From: Opitutia bacterium
GTDB lineage: Bacteria; Verrucomicrobiota; Verrucomicrobiia; Opitutales; Seribacteraceae
DNA: 64,000 nt
Assembly (NCBI GenBank): GCA_002716045.1
Contig: PAZC01000014.1
Coordinates: 4,194 to 68,193 of the forward strand
Direction: 5' to 3'
Shown: positions 34,373 through 44,900 of the stretch, in pieces
Layout: every line of letters begins with the position of its first letter
How positions within the stretch are numbered: position 1 is the first letter of the stretch
Position numbers and translations under genes: made by a program
Notes under the pieces: generated by a model
The model's input: only the letters and a program-made list of their open reading frames with translations
Database searches by the model: none
Told to the model about the DNA's origin: nothing

Positions 34373-35722
34373 ATGCCTACCTTGCGAGAACTTGCACAAC
34401 TACTGATGTCGACCCTGACCGTTCTGGGTCTTGCAACCCATGCCGCCAAAACGCCCAATGTCGTATTTATTTTCGCCGACGACCTAGGATACGGGGATCT
34501 TGGCTGTTATGGCCACCCACAAGCCAAGACTCCGCACATTGATCGCTTGGCAAAAGAGGGTGTTCTTTTCACCCAACACTATGCCAACGGACCTGAATGC
34601 AGCCCTACTCGCACCGCTTTGCTCACCGGACGCTACCAACAACGAGCCGGTGGACTGGAGTGCGCCATCGGAACGGGCAACGTGGGCCGTTACGACGAGG
34701 CAATCGAATTGGCGAAAAAACGGCAGCTTGGCTTGCCTGCAAAACAGTCCGTTCTGCCTTCGGCCCTCAAAAAGGCAGGATACGTCACCGGGGTATTCGG
34801 CAAATGGCATCTCGGTTACGAACCGCAGTTCAACCCGGTCGAACACGGATGGGACGAATTCTTCGGCTACATGGGCGGCAACGTCCATTACTTCAATCAT
34901 CGGGAATTGAGCGACCTGCACGTTTTGTTCGAAGGGCGCCTGCCGGTTTACCGGAAAGGCTACATGACCCACCTGATCACGGACTCGTCGATCGAGTTCA
35001 TCGAGCGTCACAAGGAAAAACCCTTCTTTCTCTTCGTTTCACACGAGAGTCCGCATTTCCCTTTCCAAGGGCCTGGCGATGAAAAAAAGGTGGTTGACGA
35101 AACGAACTGGATGGAGGCCGATGCCAAGACCTACGTGGCGATGCTGGAAGACCTTGACAGCGAAGTCGGACGCATACTGAAAACACTTCAGCAAAAGAAT
35201 CTCCAAAAGGAAACTATCGTGATCTTCGTCTCAGACAACGGAGGGTTCGCCAAGGCAGCTCACATGGGCCCACTAAAGGGAGCCAAGAGCAGTACACTGG
35301 AAGGTGGTATCCGCGTGCCACTCATCATTCGTTGGCCCGGTCGGATCGAGGCTGGCAAGAAGAGCGATCAAGTCTGCGCCACCTTTGACCTGACGCGATC
35401 CATCTTGAACTTGGCTGAGGCCAAGGTGCCGGCCAAGAACCTCGACGGAATCGACGTCATCGATCACTTGGTCAAAAAGAATCCTGATTTCAAGCGCACT
35501 CTCTATTGGCGAGGAAAGCGGGGAATCCGCACTTGGTGGGCAGTTCGTGACGGCGACCTAAAGTACGTACGAAAAACGGAAGGTGATACCGAGGAATGGC
35601 TCTACGATTTGTCCAAGGACATCGGCGAAACCAATGATCTCAGCAAAGCCAATCCCACGCAAGTTGCCCGCCTGAAAAAGCTTTTGACCAACTGGGAGAA
35701 AGAAGTTCAACCGATTCGCTGA
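34373..35722 (+). CDS. Sulfatase, Cys-type formylglycine (CSPTR)
   Basis: This is a 449-residue exported sulfatase. A signal peptide spans about 1-24, the metal site FADDLGYGD is at about 34-42, and CSPTR begins at Cys76. GKWHLGY, FVSDNGGFAK and GGIRVPLIIRWPG follow, giving the arylsulfatase layout. It is followed eight bases later by a sulfatase of a different subtype, and the two are likely co-transcribed. The AAATATCCC motif at 34349-34357 lies 15 bases before the start. The substrate is unknown. Confidence 0.93.
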   Translation: MPTLRELAQLLMSTLTVLGLATHAAKTPNVVFIFADDLGYGDLGCYGHPQAKTPHIDRLAKEGVLFTQHYANGPECSPTRTALLTGRYQQRAGGLECAIGTGNVGRYDEAIELAKKRQLGLPAKQSVLPSALKKAGYVTGVFGKWHLGYEPQFNPVEHGWDEFFGYMGGNVHYFNHRELSDLHVLFEGRLPVYRKGYMTHLITDSSIEFIERHKEKPFFLFVSHESPHFPFQGPGDEKKVVDETNWMEADAKTYVAMLEDLDSEVGRILKTLQQKNLQKETIVIFVSDNGGFAKAAHMGPLKGAKSSTLEGGIRVPLIIRWPGRIEAGKKSDQVCATFDLTRSILNLAEAKVPAKNLDGIDVIDHLVKKNPDFKRTLYWRGKRGIRTWWAVRDGDLKYVRKTEGDTEEWLYDLSKDIGETNDLSKANPTQVARLKKLLTNWEKEVQPIR

Positions 35723-35730
35723 GCATCCTC

Positions 35731-37146
35731 ATGGCAACAGGATCGAACTTCAAGACGCTGACCTTGAGGCTGCTCGCCCTGCTGTCCGCAAGCAGTTGCG
35801 CGATAGCCGCATCAGCCAAGCCCGATGTATTGTTCATCGTGGTGGACGACATGAATGACTGGATTTCCTTGCTTGACCCAAAGTCACCGATAAAGACTCC
35901 GCAACTCGAACGCTTGGCCCGCCGAGGCATGTTCTTCAACAAGGCTTACTGCATATCGGCCGCATGCAACCCGTCTCGAGCTGCCACCTTGACCGGATTA
36001 CGGCCCTCGACCTCCGGAGTTTACGGAAACAAGAGCGATTGGCGACGAGCCGTCGGGAAGCGTAAAACGATCATGCAACTTTTCATGGATGCAGGCTATG
36101 AAGTGCGGGGGGCGGGGAAGATCTTTCATCACCATCTCAATGGCGCTTTCCATGACAAGGGATCATTTCATGACTTTCGGCATATGCGCCCTCAACTATA
36201 CCCGCCACAAAAATTGAACAAGGCACCGCGATACGGATCTCGTAACACGGACTGGGGGGTGTGGCCCAAGCAGGCGGAGGACTCGATCGACTATCAAACC
36301 ACCAGCTATTGCGCCAATGCCTTGAAGCAGAGAAAGGATGATACACCACAATTCCTCGCCTGCGGAATCTTCAAGCCACACTCCCCCTTCTTCTCTCCTT
36401 CCCCTTATCATGAACAATACAAGGAAATCAGACTTCCTCAGCGCAAAGAAGACGACTGGGATGATCTGCCCAAGGGAGCCGCCCGCCTTTTGCAAAGCAA
36501 GAAATGGTTTTGGAAAGGCATGATGCAGGTCGAAAGCAAGGGAGCAGGGTCCTACCAAAGCTTCGTGCGCTCCTATGCGGCCTGCGCTACCTTCGCCGAC
36601 GCCCAGATCGGGCGGGTTCTCGACGCACTCGACGAAAGCCCTCGTGGAAAGGAAACCATCGTGGTGCTTTGGTCCGACCACGGTTTTCATTTGGGTGAAA
36701 AAGATCATATTGAGAAGTTCGCCCTATGGGAAAAAAGCAACCGCGTACCCTTCATCGTGGTGGCACCTGGAACAACCAAACCGGGAACGGTCTGTGAACG
36801 TCCGGTCGACCTCTCCACAATCTACCCCACCCTACTTGAACTATGCGGTTTGCCCAAGGACGAGGAAGCAGATGGCTTCAGTGTGGTTCCTCTCTTGAGA
36901 AACCCAAAGGCGAAGTGGGATCGCCCCGCCTTGATGACCTACCAACGCGGTAATCACGCGGTTCGCAGTGAACGCTGGCGATACATACGCTATGCCGACG
37001 GGAGCGAGGAGTTGTACGACCACCAGTCAGACCCCGACGAGTGGGTCAACTTGGCGAAGAAGCCCGGTCACGAGGCAGTGATGGCGAAACACCGCAAGTG
37101 GTTGCCAAAGCAGGAAGCTCAGATCGTCCCTGACCTGAGAAAGTAA
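35731..37146 (+). CDS. Sulfatase, iduronate-2-sulfatase-like (CNPSR)
   Basis: This is a 471-residue exported sulfatase. A signal peptide spans about 1-29, VVDDMNDWI is at about 37-45, and CNPSR begins at Cys79. The DDMNDW motif, HPHSPF-type segment (KPHSPFFSPSPY), and WSDHGFHLGEKDHIEKFALWE are characteristic of the iduronate-2-sulfatase-like group. It sits eight bases behind the arylsulfatase-like gene and ends seven bases from the convergent DUF1080 gene. A close relative lies at 37990-39405. A sulfated uronic acid or other sugar is a plausible substrate, inferred only from the subgroup. Confidence 0.93.
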   Translation: MATGSNFKTLTLRLLALLSASSCAIAASAKPDVLFIVVDDMNDWISLLDPKSPIKTPQLERLARRGMFFNKAYCISAACNPSRAATLTGLRPSTSGVYGNKSDWRRAVGKRKTIMQLFMDAGYEVRGAGKIFHHHLNGAFHDKGSFHDFRHMRPQLYPPQKLNKAPRYGSRNTDWGVWPKQAEDSIDYQTTSYCANALKQRKDDTPQFLACGIFKPHSPFFSPSPYHEQYKEIRLPQRKEDDWDDLPKGAARLLQSKKWFWKGMMQVESKGAGSYQSFVRSYAACATFADAQIGRVLDALDESPRGKETIVVLWSDHGFHLGEKDHIEKFALWEKSNRVPFIVVAPGTTKPGTVCERPVDLSTIYPTLLELCGLPKDEEADGFSVVPLLRNPKAKWDRPALMTYQRGNHAVRSERWRYIRYADGSEELYDHQSDPDEWVNLAKKPGHEAVMAKHRKWLPKQEAQIVPDLRK

Positions 37147-37152
37147 TGCAGT

Positions 37153-37866
37153 TCAGGGCAACTCGCGAATACGCAACCCCTTGAACTCGATCGGAGCGCC
37201 CTCGGATTCAAGGCAAAGGTAACCGCTGGCCGGCTTGCAATTGGTTCCACCGGAAACTTCCTCGCCATTAACCCATAGACGTACCTCGCCGTTGATGGCC
37301 CTGACGTAGTAGTGGTTCCATTGGCCGACGCCCTTGGTGAGGTTCTTGGTGGGAAAACTGCGCCGGCCCTTTGGACCAACAGGAGGAAAAGGGTCTATCC
37401 TTGCCCCTCCTGTGCTAAACACGTCGCCATGGGAAGTGAACCAGTCCGGTGGCTTATTATACCGCTTCTTGTAATATTCCGCGTAACCAAGATCCAGTAC
37501 CTGCACCTCGATGCCACCCGGCAAACGGCCTTGGCCAGCTTCTAGTTTCTTGATGCTCTCGGGCATCGCCCAAAGGAACACGCCGGAGTTGCCAGCATCC
37601 TTCAAATGGCGCCACTGCACGACGAGTTCCAAATTGGTGAGGATTTTCTTGGTTCGAATCACCCCTTTGGGCTTTCCCGTGCACTTGATGAGCCCATCCT
37701 TTTCGAAAGACCAAGTGTCCTTGTTGCAATTGACGTTGACGAAATCCTCCTCAGTCAAGGCCCGCCAACCTTTGGCATGGCCATCAACATATGCCTTGGG
37801 CGCAGGATCAGCGGCAAACAGGTTTCCGGATAGCAGAAGGGTAATGGGGAAAAGAATTCGGTTCAT
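37153..37866 (-). CDS. DUF1080 (3-keto-disaccharide hydrolase family) protein
   Basis: This single-domain protein of 237 residues has a signal peptide (about 1-18). The jelly-roll features of DUF1080 are visible: GWRALTEEDFVNVNC in place of the usual LFDGKTLxGW, then VVQWRHLKDAGNSGVFLWA, GIEVQVLD and NHYYVRAINGEVRLWVNG, ending with PIEFKGLRIREL. Some members hydrolyse 3-keto glycosides made by a sugar 3-dehydrogenase. It lies between two iduronate-sulfatase-like genes on the opposite strand, which fits a role in the same polysaccharide pathway. Confidence 0.88.
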   Translation of the reverse strand: MNRILFPITLLLSGNLFAADPAPKAYVDGHAKGWRALTEEDFVNVNCNKDTWSFEKDGLIKCTGKPKGVIRTKKILTNLELVVQWRHLKDAGNSGVFLWAMPESIKKLEAGQGRLPGGIEVQVLDLGYAEYYKKRYNKPPDWFTSHGDVFSTGGARIDPFPPVGPKGRRSFPTKNLTKGVGQWNHYYVRAINGEVRLWVNGEEVSGGTNCKPASGYLCLESEGAPIEFKGLRIRELP

Positions 37867-37989
37867 TGCACCAACCTAGGTCGCGGATTCCATATTGACT
37901 AGCCAAAACAAGAGGGAGGACAAGAAAGTGGCTCGACTTCGCTGCCATCTGCATGATTGCTGTATGAAACTCTCACCCCAAAGAACCTG

Positions 37990-39405
37990 ATGAAAAAACT
38001 TCCGCTTTTCTTCGCGCTGCTCCTGACAGCTCCCTCCCTATCGGCCAAACCCAACGTCTTGTTTATCGCAATCGATGACCTTAACGACTGGATCGGCGCG
38101 CTGGGTGGACATCCCCAAGCGAAAACACCTCATCTTGACCGCTTGGCTGAAGAGGCCACCCTCTTCACCCGGGCCTATTGCGCGGCTCCGGCCTGCAATC
38201 CTTCGCGGGCCGCGCTCATGACGGGTATCCTGCCTTCGACCAGCGGAGTATACCAAAACCCGCAACCTTGGCGCCTAGCCATGCCCAAGGCGGTCACCTT
38301 ACCTCAGCATTTCACCAAGCACGGCTACTGGTCGGCGGGAGCAGGCAAGATCTACCATGGAAGGTATCCGGACTCCTCCTCCTGGGAAACCTATTTCCCT
38401 GATCAAAAGAACAACAAACCGGCCGACCCGAATCCTCGCAACCGACCCGTCAACGGCATACCAAATACAGCCCACTTCGACTGGGGACCAGTCAAGGGCC
38501 CTCCGAGTGCCATGGGTGACTACAAGGTGGCAGACTGGATAATCGACCAACTGGGGAAAAAACACGAGAAACCCTTCTTTCTGGCCTGCGGCATCTACCG
38601 TCCACACTTGCCATGGTATGCACCGCAAAAATATTTCGATCTCTTCGACGAGGGTGCTATTGCATTGCCCGAAGTACCAGAAAATGATCTCGAAGATTTG
38701 TCCTCCGCGGGCGTGAAATTCGCCAAACCGCAAGGGGATCACGCCAAGGTGACTAAATACAACCAATGGAAGAAAGCGGTCCATGGCTATTTGGCATCCG
38801 TAGCATTTGCCGACGAACAAGTCGGTCGCGTGCTCGAAGCCCTCAGAAAAAGTCCCCGGGCCGATGACACCATCGTGGTGCTCTGGACCGATCATGGTTG
38901 GCACCTCGGCGAAAAAAAGCATTGGCGCAAATTCACCCTCTGGGAGGAGGCAACCCGCACACCTCTAATGATCCGCGTTCCCGAAAAATTGTCCAAGAGT
39001 TTCCCCAAGGGAACCAAGGCCGGTAGCCGCATCGAAACACCGGTGGGGCTGATCGACATATATCCCACCTTGGTCGATCTCTGCGGCTTGGGAGCAAACA
39101 AGGCGCTTGAGGGGCAAAGCCTCGTTCCGTTGCTGAAGAACCCAAAGTTGAAATGGGACCGGCCGGCATTGACCACGCATGGCCGCAACAACCACGCCCT
39201 GCGGACAACGCGCTGGCGCTACATTCGCTATGGAGACGGGAGCGAGGAGCTGTACGACCATGACGAAGATCCCAACGAATGGACGAACCTGGCCGGCAAA
39301 ACCGAACACGCAAAACTGAAGAAGGAATTGGCCAAATGGCTTCCCAAGAACAACGCCGAATCTGCAGCTTATGAAAAAGGGAAAAAAACTCCGAAAAAGA
39401 AATAG
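37990..39405 (+). CDS. Sulfatase, iduronate-2-sulfatase-like (CNPSR)
   Basis: This protein has about 471 residues from the ATG at 37990, which begins a typical signal peptide (MKKLPLFFALLLTAPSLSA); the in-frame ATG at 37957 would add 11 residues before it. AIDDLNDWIG is at about 27-36 and CNPSR begins at Cys69. HLPWYAPQKYFDLF and WTDHGWHLGEKKHWRKFTLWE match the iduronate-2-sulfatase group. The overall similarity to the gene at 35731 suggests an older duplication. It is followed 50 bases later by a PVC-type dehydrogenase. Confidence 0.93.
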   Translation: MKKLPLFFALLLTAPSLSAKPNVLFIAIDDLNDWIGALGGHPQAKTPHLDRLAEEATLFTRAYCAAPACNPSRAALMTGILPSTSGVYQNPQPWRLAMPKAVTLPQHFTKHGYWSAGAGKIYHGRYPDSSSWETYFPDQKNNKPADPNPRNRPVNGIPNTAHFDWGPVKGPPSAMGDYKVADWIIDQLGKKHEKPFFLACGIYRPHLPWYAPQKYFDLFDEGAIALPEVPENDLEDLSSAGVKFAKPQGDHAKVTKYNQWKKAVHGYLASVAFADEQVGRVLEALRKSPRADDTIVVLWTDHGWHLGEKKHWRKFTLWEEATRTPLMIRVPEKLSKSFPKGTKAGSRIETPVGLIDIYPTLVDLCGLGANKALEGQSLVPLLKNPKLKWDRPALTTHGRNNHALRTTRWRYIRYGDGSEELYDHDEDPNEWTNLAGKTEHAKLKKELAKWLPKNNAESAAYEKGKKTPKKK

Positions 39406-39455
39406 CTGCGGGCAACGGAAATGAGAATTTGTTCCTGAAAATTTTGCGTCAGCCC

Positions 39456-41909
39456 ATGCTTCCCATAAACAAGCTTGCATGCGTTACCGCGTTTGTCTGG
39501 GTAGCCTTGGCTCCTTTTTCGCCATTAGCGGAAAGCGCAATCACCAAACCAACGGATGCTCCAAAGCCTTATTCGCCCGGGAACAGCGCCAAGTTGGTCA
39601 AATTACCTGCGGGCTTTAAGCTGGAGCTAGTGGCAGCGGAGCCATTGATACGCCAGCCCTCCGGTATTTGCTGGGACTCCCTAGGTCGCTTGTTCGTATG
39701 CGAGTTGCACGGCTATAATCTGGAAGGCCAATACGATATAGAGGCACTCAACAAAAAAGGGGAACTGGACCGTGTCGTACGACGCCTTGCCGCTCCGCCC
39801 GAAGCCATACGAAAAGCGGAAGAGAACCAACATGGAGTGGTCAAGTTGCTACGGGACATCGATGGAGACGGGCGCATGGACGAGGCAACGGTCTGGGCCG
39901 ACGACCTGCCACCTTGTCTGGGTATCGTACCCGCCAGAGACGGTGTCATCGTCACAGCCGAGCCCGATATCATTTTCTTGGCCGACCGCGACGGGGATGG
40001 GAAAGCAGAAATTAGGGAGACTTTGTTTACCGGTTTCAGGGTGAGCGTACTGGAACGCAGAATCAACCAACCCCGCTGGGGCCCGGACGATTGGATTTAC
40101 GCGGGGCGAGGACGAGGAGGACAAATCACCGGCCTTCGGTTGCCGAAGACAGTGAATTTACCTGGTACCGATTTTCGCTTCAAGTCCGACGGTTCAGCCA
40201 TCGAGCCGATAACCGGAGGAACCAGCACCATAGGCTGGACCTTCAACGGCACCGGGCAACGCTTCGTGGCCACCACAGGCAATCCGGGGATTTACGTTGC
40301 ACCCATACCATGGCGATATCTTGCTCGAAACCCCAAAGCATCCCTTCGTGGCGGGCAAAGCCGAGCTGGTGATTATCAAAACATTCACCAAATCAGCAAA
40401 CCGCACCCTTGGCGTTTCAAACGCGAAAAGGACCCTGGTTTCTTCAACTACTACAAAAGTCGATACGGGAAAGCTGAATCCATTGCCTCGGGCTACTTCA
40501 CCTCCGCCTGTTCCCCCTTGGTTTATCGAGACCATGCCCTACCAGGCTTGCATGGTTCTTACTTGGTTTGCGAACCGTCCACTAACGTGGTGCACCGAGC
40601 CGTGGTAAAGAAAGACGGCACCACCCTCAAGCTGGAGCGAATGAACTCGGAAAGCGAACGCGAATTCCTCGCCTCCAAAGATGTTTGGTTTCACCCCATC
40701 TCCTTGGCTCACGATCCGAGCGGAGCTATCGTAATTGTAGATTTCTACCGTGAAATCATCGAGGACTACTCGGCCATTCCACGGTACCTGCAACAGCAAT
40801 ATCAATTGGACACGGGAAAGGACCACGGGCGCATCTGGAGACTAGTGCACGAAAAAATGGCCCAAGCTCCGGAACCGAATATGGGCAAACTGGGCGCAAC
40901 CGCCCTCGCGAAGGAAAGCGGTAGTTCTTATCATTGGCGAAGAACCACTGCCCGAAGACTCTTGATCGAGAAAGCCACCCTCGCTCCAGAAGCCATAAGC
41001 GCTCTCGAACAACTGGCATCGAATGCCTCAGGAAAACGAGAGGCTGTGGTTAACGCCCTACACACGTTGTCTGGCTTGGGCCAATTGTCACCGAATACCC
41101 TCTTGGTCGGATTGAACCATGACGATTTCGGTGTCCGAGTCCACGCCCTACGTCTCTGCGAGCCATGGCTTGATCGGTCCGCCAAAGTGCTGAAACAGGT
41201 AGTCTCCATGACGGAAGATGACGACCCCATGGTACTCATTCAACTCGCCCTCACCTTGGGCGAAAGCAGATCCAACAAGGCGGTCCAAGCCCTTGAAATC
41301 CTATCAGATAAACATGGTGCCTTACGATGGATGAAAACAGCGATCCAAAGTTCGCAGGGAGAAGGCGAAGACAGTTCCGAGGAAACTCTTTCTCAAAACT
41401 TGGTGAGCCTGAGGGATGCGGCCAACAAATTGGCTTCCGAAAAGCCCACCTTGAGTGGCAACCAATTCACTTCGACCTACGAGCGGTACGCCAAAGCATT
41501 AAAAGGCAAACGCAACCCTAACCGAGGGGAAAAACTTTTCCGGGAGACCTGCTCCTCCTGTCACCTAGTGCGCGGCATAGGAAAAGCAGTGGGGCCAGAC
41601 CTAACAGGCGAAAGAAGCCGAGCTGAGGAAACCATGGTTTTGGATGTCCTTGCCCCGAACCGAGAGATAACCGCAGGATACGCCACCTACTTGGTGAAAA
41701 CCAAAGACGGTTCCTCCTTGGCCGGCTTCTTGGTGGCGGAAGCCCCAGGCAACGTCACCTTGCGTGACCTGACAGGCAGCGAGCAAGTGATTCTTCGCGA
41801 AAACCTAGTCGAAATGGAAGCCCTCGAAGTGTCTCTTATGCCGCCGGGTCTAGAACAAACACTAAGCCCAAAAGACCTTGCCGACCTCATTGCCTGGCTA
41901 CGGCAATGA
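39456..41909 (+). CDS. PVC-type haem-binding membrane-bound dehydrogenase with HEAT-like repeats and cytochrome c
   Basis: This protein has about 817 residues from the ATG at 39456; a TTG at 39429 would add nine residues ahead of the signal peptide. A propeller domain (about 45-470) contains CELHGYNLEGQYD and EF-hand-like loops (DIDGDGRMDE, DRDGDGKAE). HEAT-like helices follow (about 480-640). The C-terminal cytochrome c has CSSCH at 699-703 and ends with DLADLIAWLRQ. Such proteins probably oxidise sugars in the periplasm and reduce the haem domain. It is the full-length counterpart of the truncated gene at the left edge. Confidence 0.92.
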   Translation: MLPINKLACVTAFVWVALAPFSPLAESAITKPTDAPKPYSPGNSAKLVKLPAGFKLELVAAEPLIRQPSGICWDSLGRLFVCELHGYNLEGQYDIEALNKKGELDRVVRRLAAPPEAIRKAEENQHGVVKLLRDIDGDGRMDEATVWADDLPPCLGIVPARDGVIVTAEPDIIFLADRDGDGKAEIRETLFTGFRVSVLERRINQPRWGPDDWIYAGRGRGGQITGLRLPKTVNLPGTDFRFKSDGSAIEPITGGTSTIGWTFNGTGQRFVATTGNPGIYVAPIPWRYLARNPKASLRGGQSRAGDYQNIHQISKPHPWRFKREKDPGFFNYYKSRYGKAESIASGYFTSACSPLVYRDHALPGLHGSYLVCEPSTNVVHRAVVKKDGTTLKLERMNSESEREFLASKDVWFHPISLAHDPSGAIVIVDFYREIIEDYSAIPRYLQQQYQLDTGKDHGRIWRLVHEKMAQAPEPNMGKLGATALAKESGSSYHWRRTTARRLLIEKATLAPEAISALEQLASNASGKREAVVNALHTLSGLGQLSPNTLLVGLNHDDFGVRVHALRLCEPWLDRSAKVLKQVVSMTEDDDPMVLIQLALTLGESRSNKAVQALEILSDKHGALRWMKTAIQSSQGEGEDSSEETLSQNLVSLRDAANKLASEKPTLSGNQFTSTYERYAKALKGKRNPNRGEKLFRETCSSCHLVRGIGKAVGPDLTGERSRAEETMVLDVLAPNREITAGYATYLVKTKDGSSLAGFLVAEAPGNVTLRDLTGSEQVILRENLVEMEALEVSLMPPGLEQTLSPKDLADLIAWLRQ

Positions 41910-41922
41910 AACCTTTGAATAA

Positions 41923-44900
41923 CTAGGTTTTGCGCTCGCCACCGAGCAAGCGGTAAGCTGCCGGCGTGAGGACAAGTGACAGGAAAGTGGAGCTAACCAA
42001 GCCACCGATTATCACGATGCTCATGGGTTGGAGTATTTCTTTGCCCGAAGCACCCCCGGCGAAAGCCAAGGGAACAAGAGCAAAGGCTGCGGTGAGAGCA
42101 GTCATGAGGATAGGCGCAACTCTCTCAGCGGTTCCTCGCAGGATCAACTCGTTGCCAAAAGGCATGCCATCTTCGTGGGCAAGGCTTTGATAGCGGGTTA
42201 ACAACATAATGACGTTACGGGCCGCAATGCCCGCAACCGCTATGAGGCCAACCAAGGTGGCGATCGACGCGTCCTGTCCCGAAAACCAGGCCGCTAAAAT
42301 GCCTCCTGATAACGCAGCAGGCACACTGAGCAGAGATTGCAAGACCAAGAGGCCGTTACGAAAATGCAAGCTAAGGGCACCGACCACGACGAGGAAAACC
42401 AAGCCAGCCATTAGCAACATGTCGCGGGTAGCCTTTTGGCGACTCTCGTATTGGCCTTCGAAATGAACGGAATAACCATCGGGCAGGTCTAGTTCTTGAC
42501 GAAGAAGGCTCTCCGCTTCTTCCGTTGCCGATGAGACGTCACGTCCCGAAACATTAGCGGAAACAACAACCCGGCGACGGCCATTCTCACGTGAAACCAA
42601 ACCGGGTCCAAGGGTTTCTCGAATGGTAGCCACGGAGGAAAGTGGAACAGGAGGCAAACCCTCCGCCCTGACAAGTGTACGCCCGAGAGCGCTCAAATCG
42701 TTCCGGACTTCCGGATGAAAGCGTACCACGACGTCGCGAGACAGCAGATTATCCAAGACCTCACCGGCCTTGACCCCGCCGAAACCAGCATGGGCAAGGT
42801 GATTGACGTCTGCCACTTGCAAGCCATGGACACGCAAACGATCAGGGTCCGGAAGAATTTGAACCTGCGGAACGAGGGTTTGGCTTTCGACTCGGACGTC
42901 GACAAGCCCATGCGTTTGCTTGAGCAATTCAGCGGCTTGCTCGGCGATGCGTTGAAGCTCGAAAAGATCATCGCCGAAAATCTTGACTGCGACAGGCGCT
43001 TCCACTCCAGACAACATATGGTCAATGCGATGTCCAATTGGTCGTCCCACGTCTAACGCAACTCCAGGAAGTTGGCCCACTCGATTGCGAATTTCAGAGA
43101 GAACCTCGGCTTGAGGCCGCCCCTCATCATGAAACTCGACGTCCAATTCGCTTACACTTACTGGCATGACATGTTCGTCATCCTCCGCCCGACCCGTACG
43201 AACGCCAACGGATTTCACTTCGGGCGATTTACGAACCAATGCCTCGGCCACGCGTCCGATTTCACGAGAGGCATCCAGTGAGGTACCTGGCGGCGCAGTC
43301 ACCGAGATCATGGCGCTGCCTTCATTGAAGCCGGGCAAAAAGGAACGACCCATGGTTGGGAAAAGACTGAAGGCAGACAAGACGAGAAGCATAGAGGCAA
43401 AGCAAACGGCGGCAGGCCACCGCAAGGCGGGACCAAAAAGAAATTTCCTAGCCACGAAAGCTGACTTTGCAGCGGTCCAAGGCTCGCATCCCATGGCCTT
43501 GCCTTTGCGGGCAATCAGGAGCCGACATAATGCGGGTCCAAGGGTAATGGCGACAAGGAAGCTGGCTAGCATCGAAACAACAGTTGCCTCCGCCAAGGGA
43601 CGAAACAATTGACCCTCCATTCCACCAAGCCCGAAAAGGGGAGCGAAAGTCGCAACGATAATGACAGTGGCCTGTACGATAGCTCCCCTTACCTCACCAG
43701 TCGACTTGATGATGATCTCGGTAGCAGGAGCGGGATTGGATCGGAGATCGTTTTCCCGAAGACGGCGATAAACGTTCTCAACCAATACAATGGCGTCATC
43801 CACCACCATCCCCGCGGCAACCGCGAGACCACCCAAAGTCATGACGTTTACGCTGCCACCCGTGAAACGGAGATAGAGAAGGGTCAGCAGAAAGGAAAGC
43901 GGAATGGCCACCAAGGCGATGAGCGTAGTGCGCAATCGAAGCAAAAAGAGAAAAAGAATGATGGCCACCATGATGGATCCATCGCGCAACGCATCCACTA
44001 CGTTGGAAACGGCATGGTCCACGAAATCAGCTTGGCGAAACAATATTCGAGTCGAAACGTCCGATGGAAGCGAGAGTGCATGCAAGCTCTTTTCCACCTG
44101 ACTGGTCACCTCGCGCACGTCGGCGTCGGGTTGCTTTTGTACCCCTAGGATCACGGCGCGGCGACTCTCGATTGTGGCATCCCCTCGCATCGGTCGTGGC
44201 GCCATCACCACTTCAGCCACGTCGCGAATGAGGATTGGGCGTTTGTCGACCATTTTGATGACGGTATTCTCAAAGTCAGACAAGGCCGAACTCCTGCCGA
44301 TGGCCCGCAACATTCTTTCGGATGAATCGTTCTCCAGAAAGCCCCCGACCTCGTTGCCTTGAGCCATGCCAGATGCTTCGATCAATTCGTTTAAAGTAAC
44401 GCCATAGGCCAGCATCCGGTCAGGCAAGGCATGGATCCGATATTCGGCCAAACCGCCGCCCATGGCGAGTACTTGAGCAACTCCAGGCAAAGCCTGCAGG
44501 GGTCGAACGAGATCTCGTTCAGCCAAGGTTCGCAGTTCCAAGGGAGAACGTTCGGGATCATTCGAAGTGAGGCCCAAGAGCATGATTTCACCAAGCAAAG
44601 AAGTGATGGGGCCCATTTGAGCGGACACACCCTGAGGCATTTCTTCCTCGACCGAACGCAAACGTTCCTGGACGAGTTGGCGTGCCCGATAAGGATCTTC
44701 TCCCCAGCCGAACTCTACGAAGATCAAGCCAAGTCCGGCGGTTGACTCGGTCCTTACCCGTTGCGTACCCGAGGTACCGCGGACCGAATTCTCAATCGGC
44801 AGGACAACCAAGGTTTCGACCTCTTCCGGAGCCATGCCCGGAGCCTCCGCCATGATGGTGACGGTGGTTCGAGTCAACTCCGGCAATACTTGGGCCGGCA

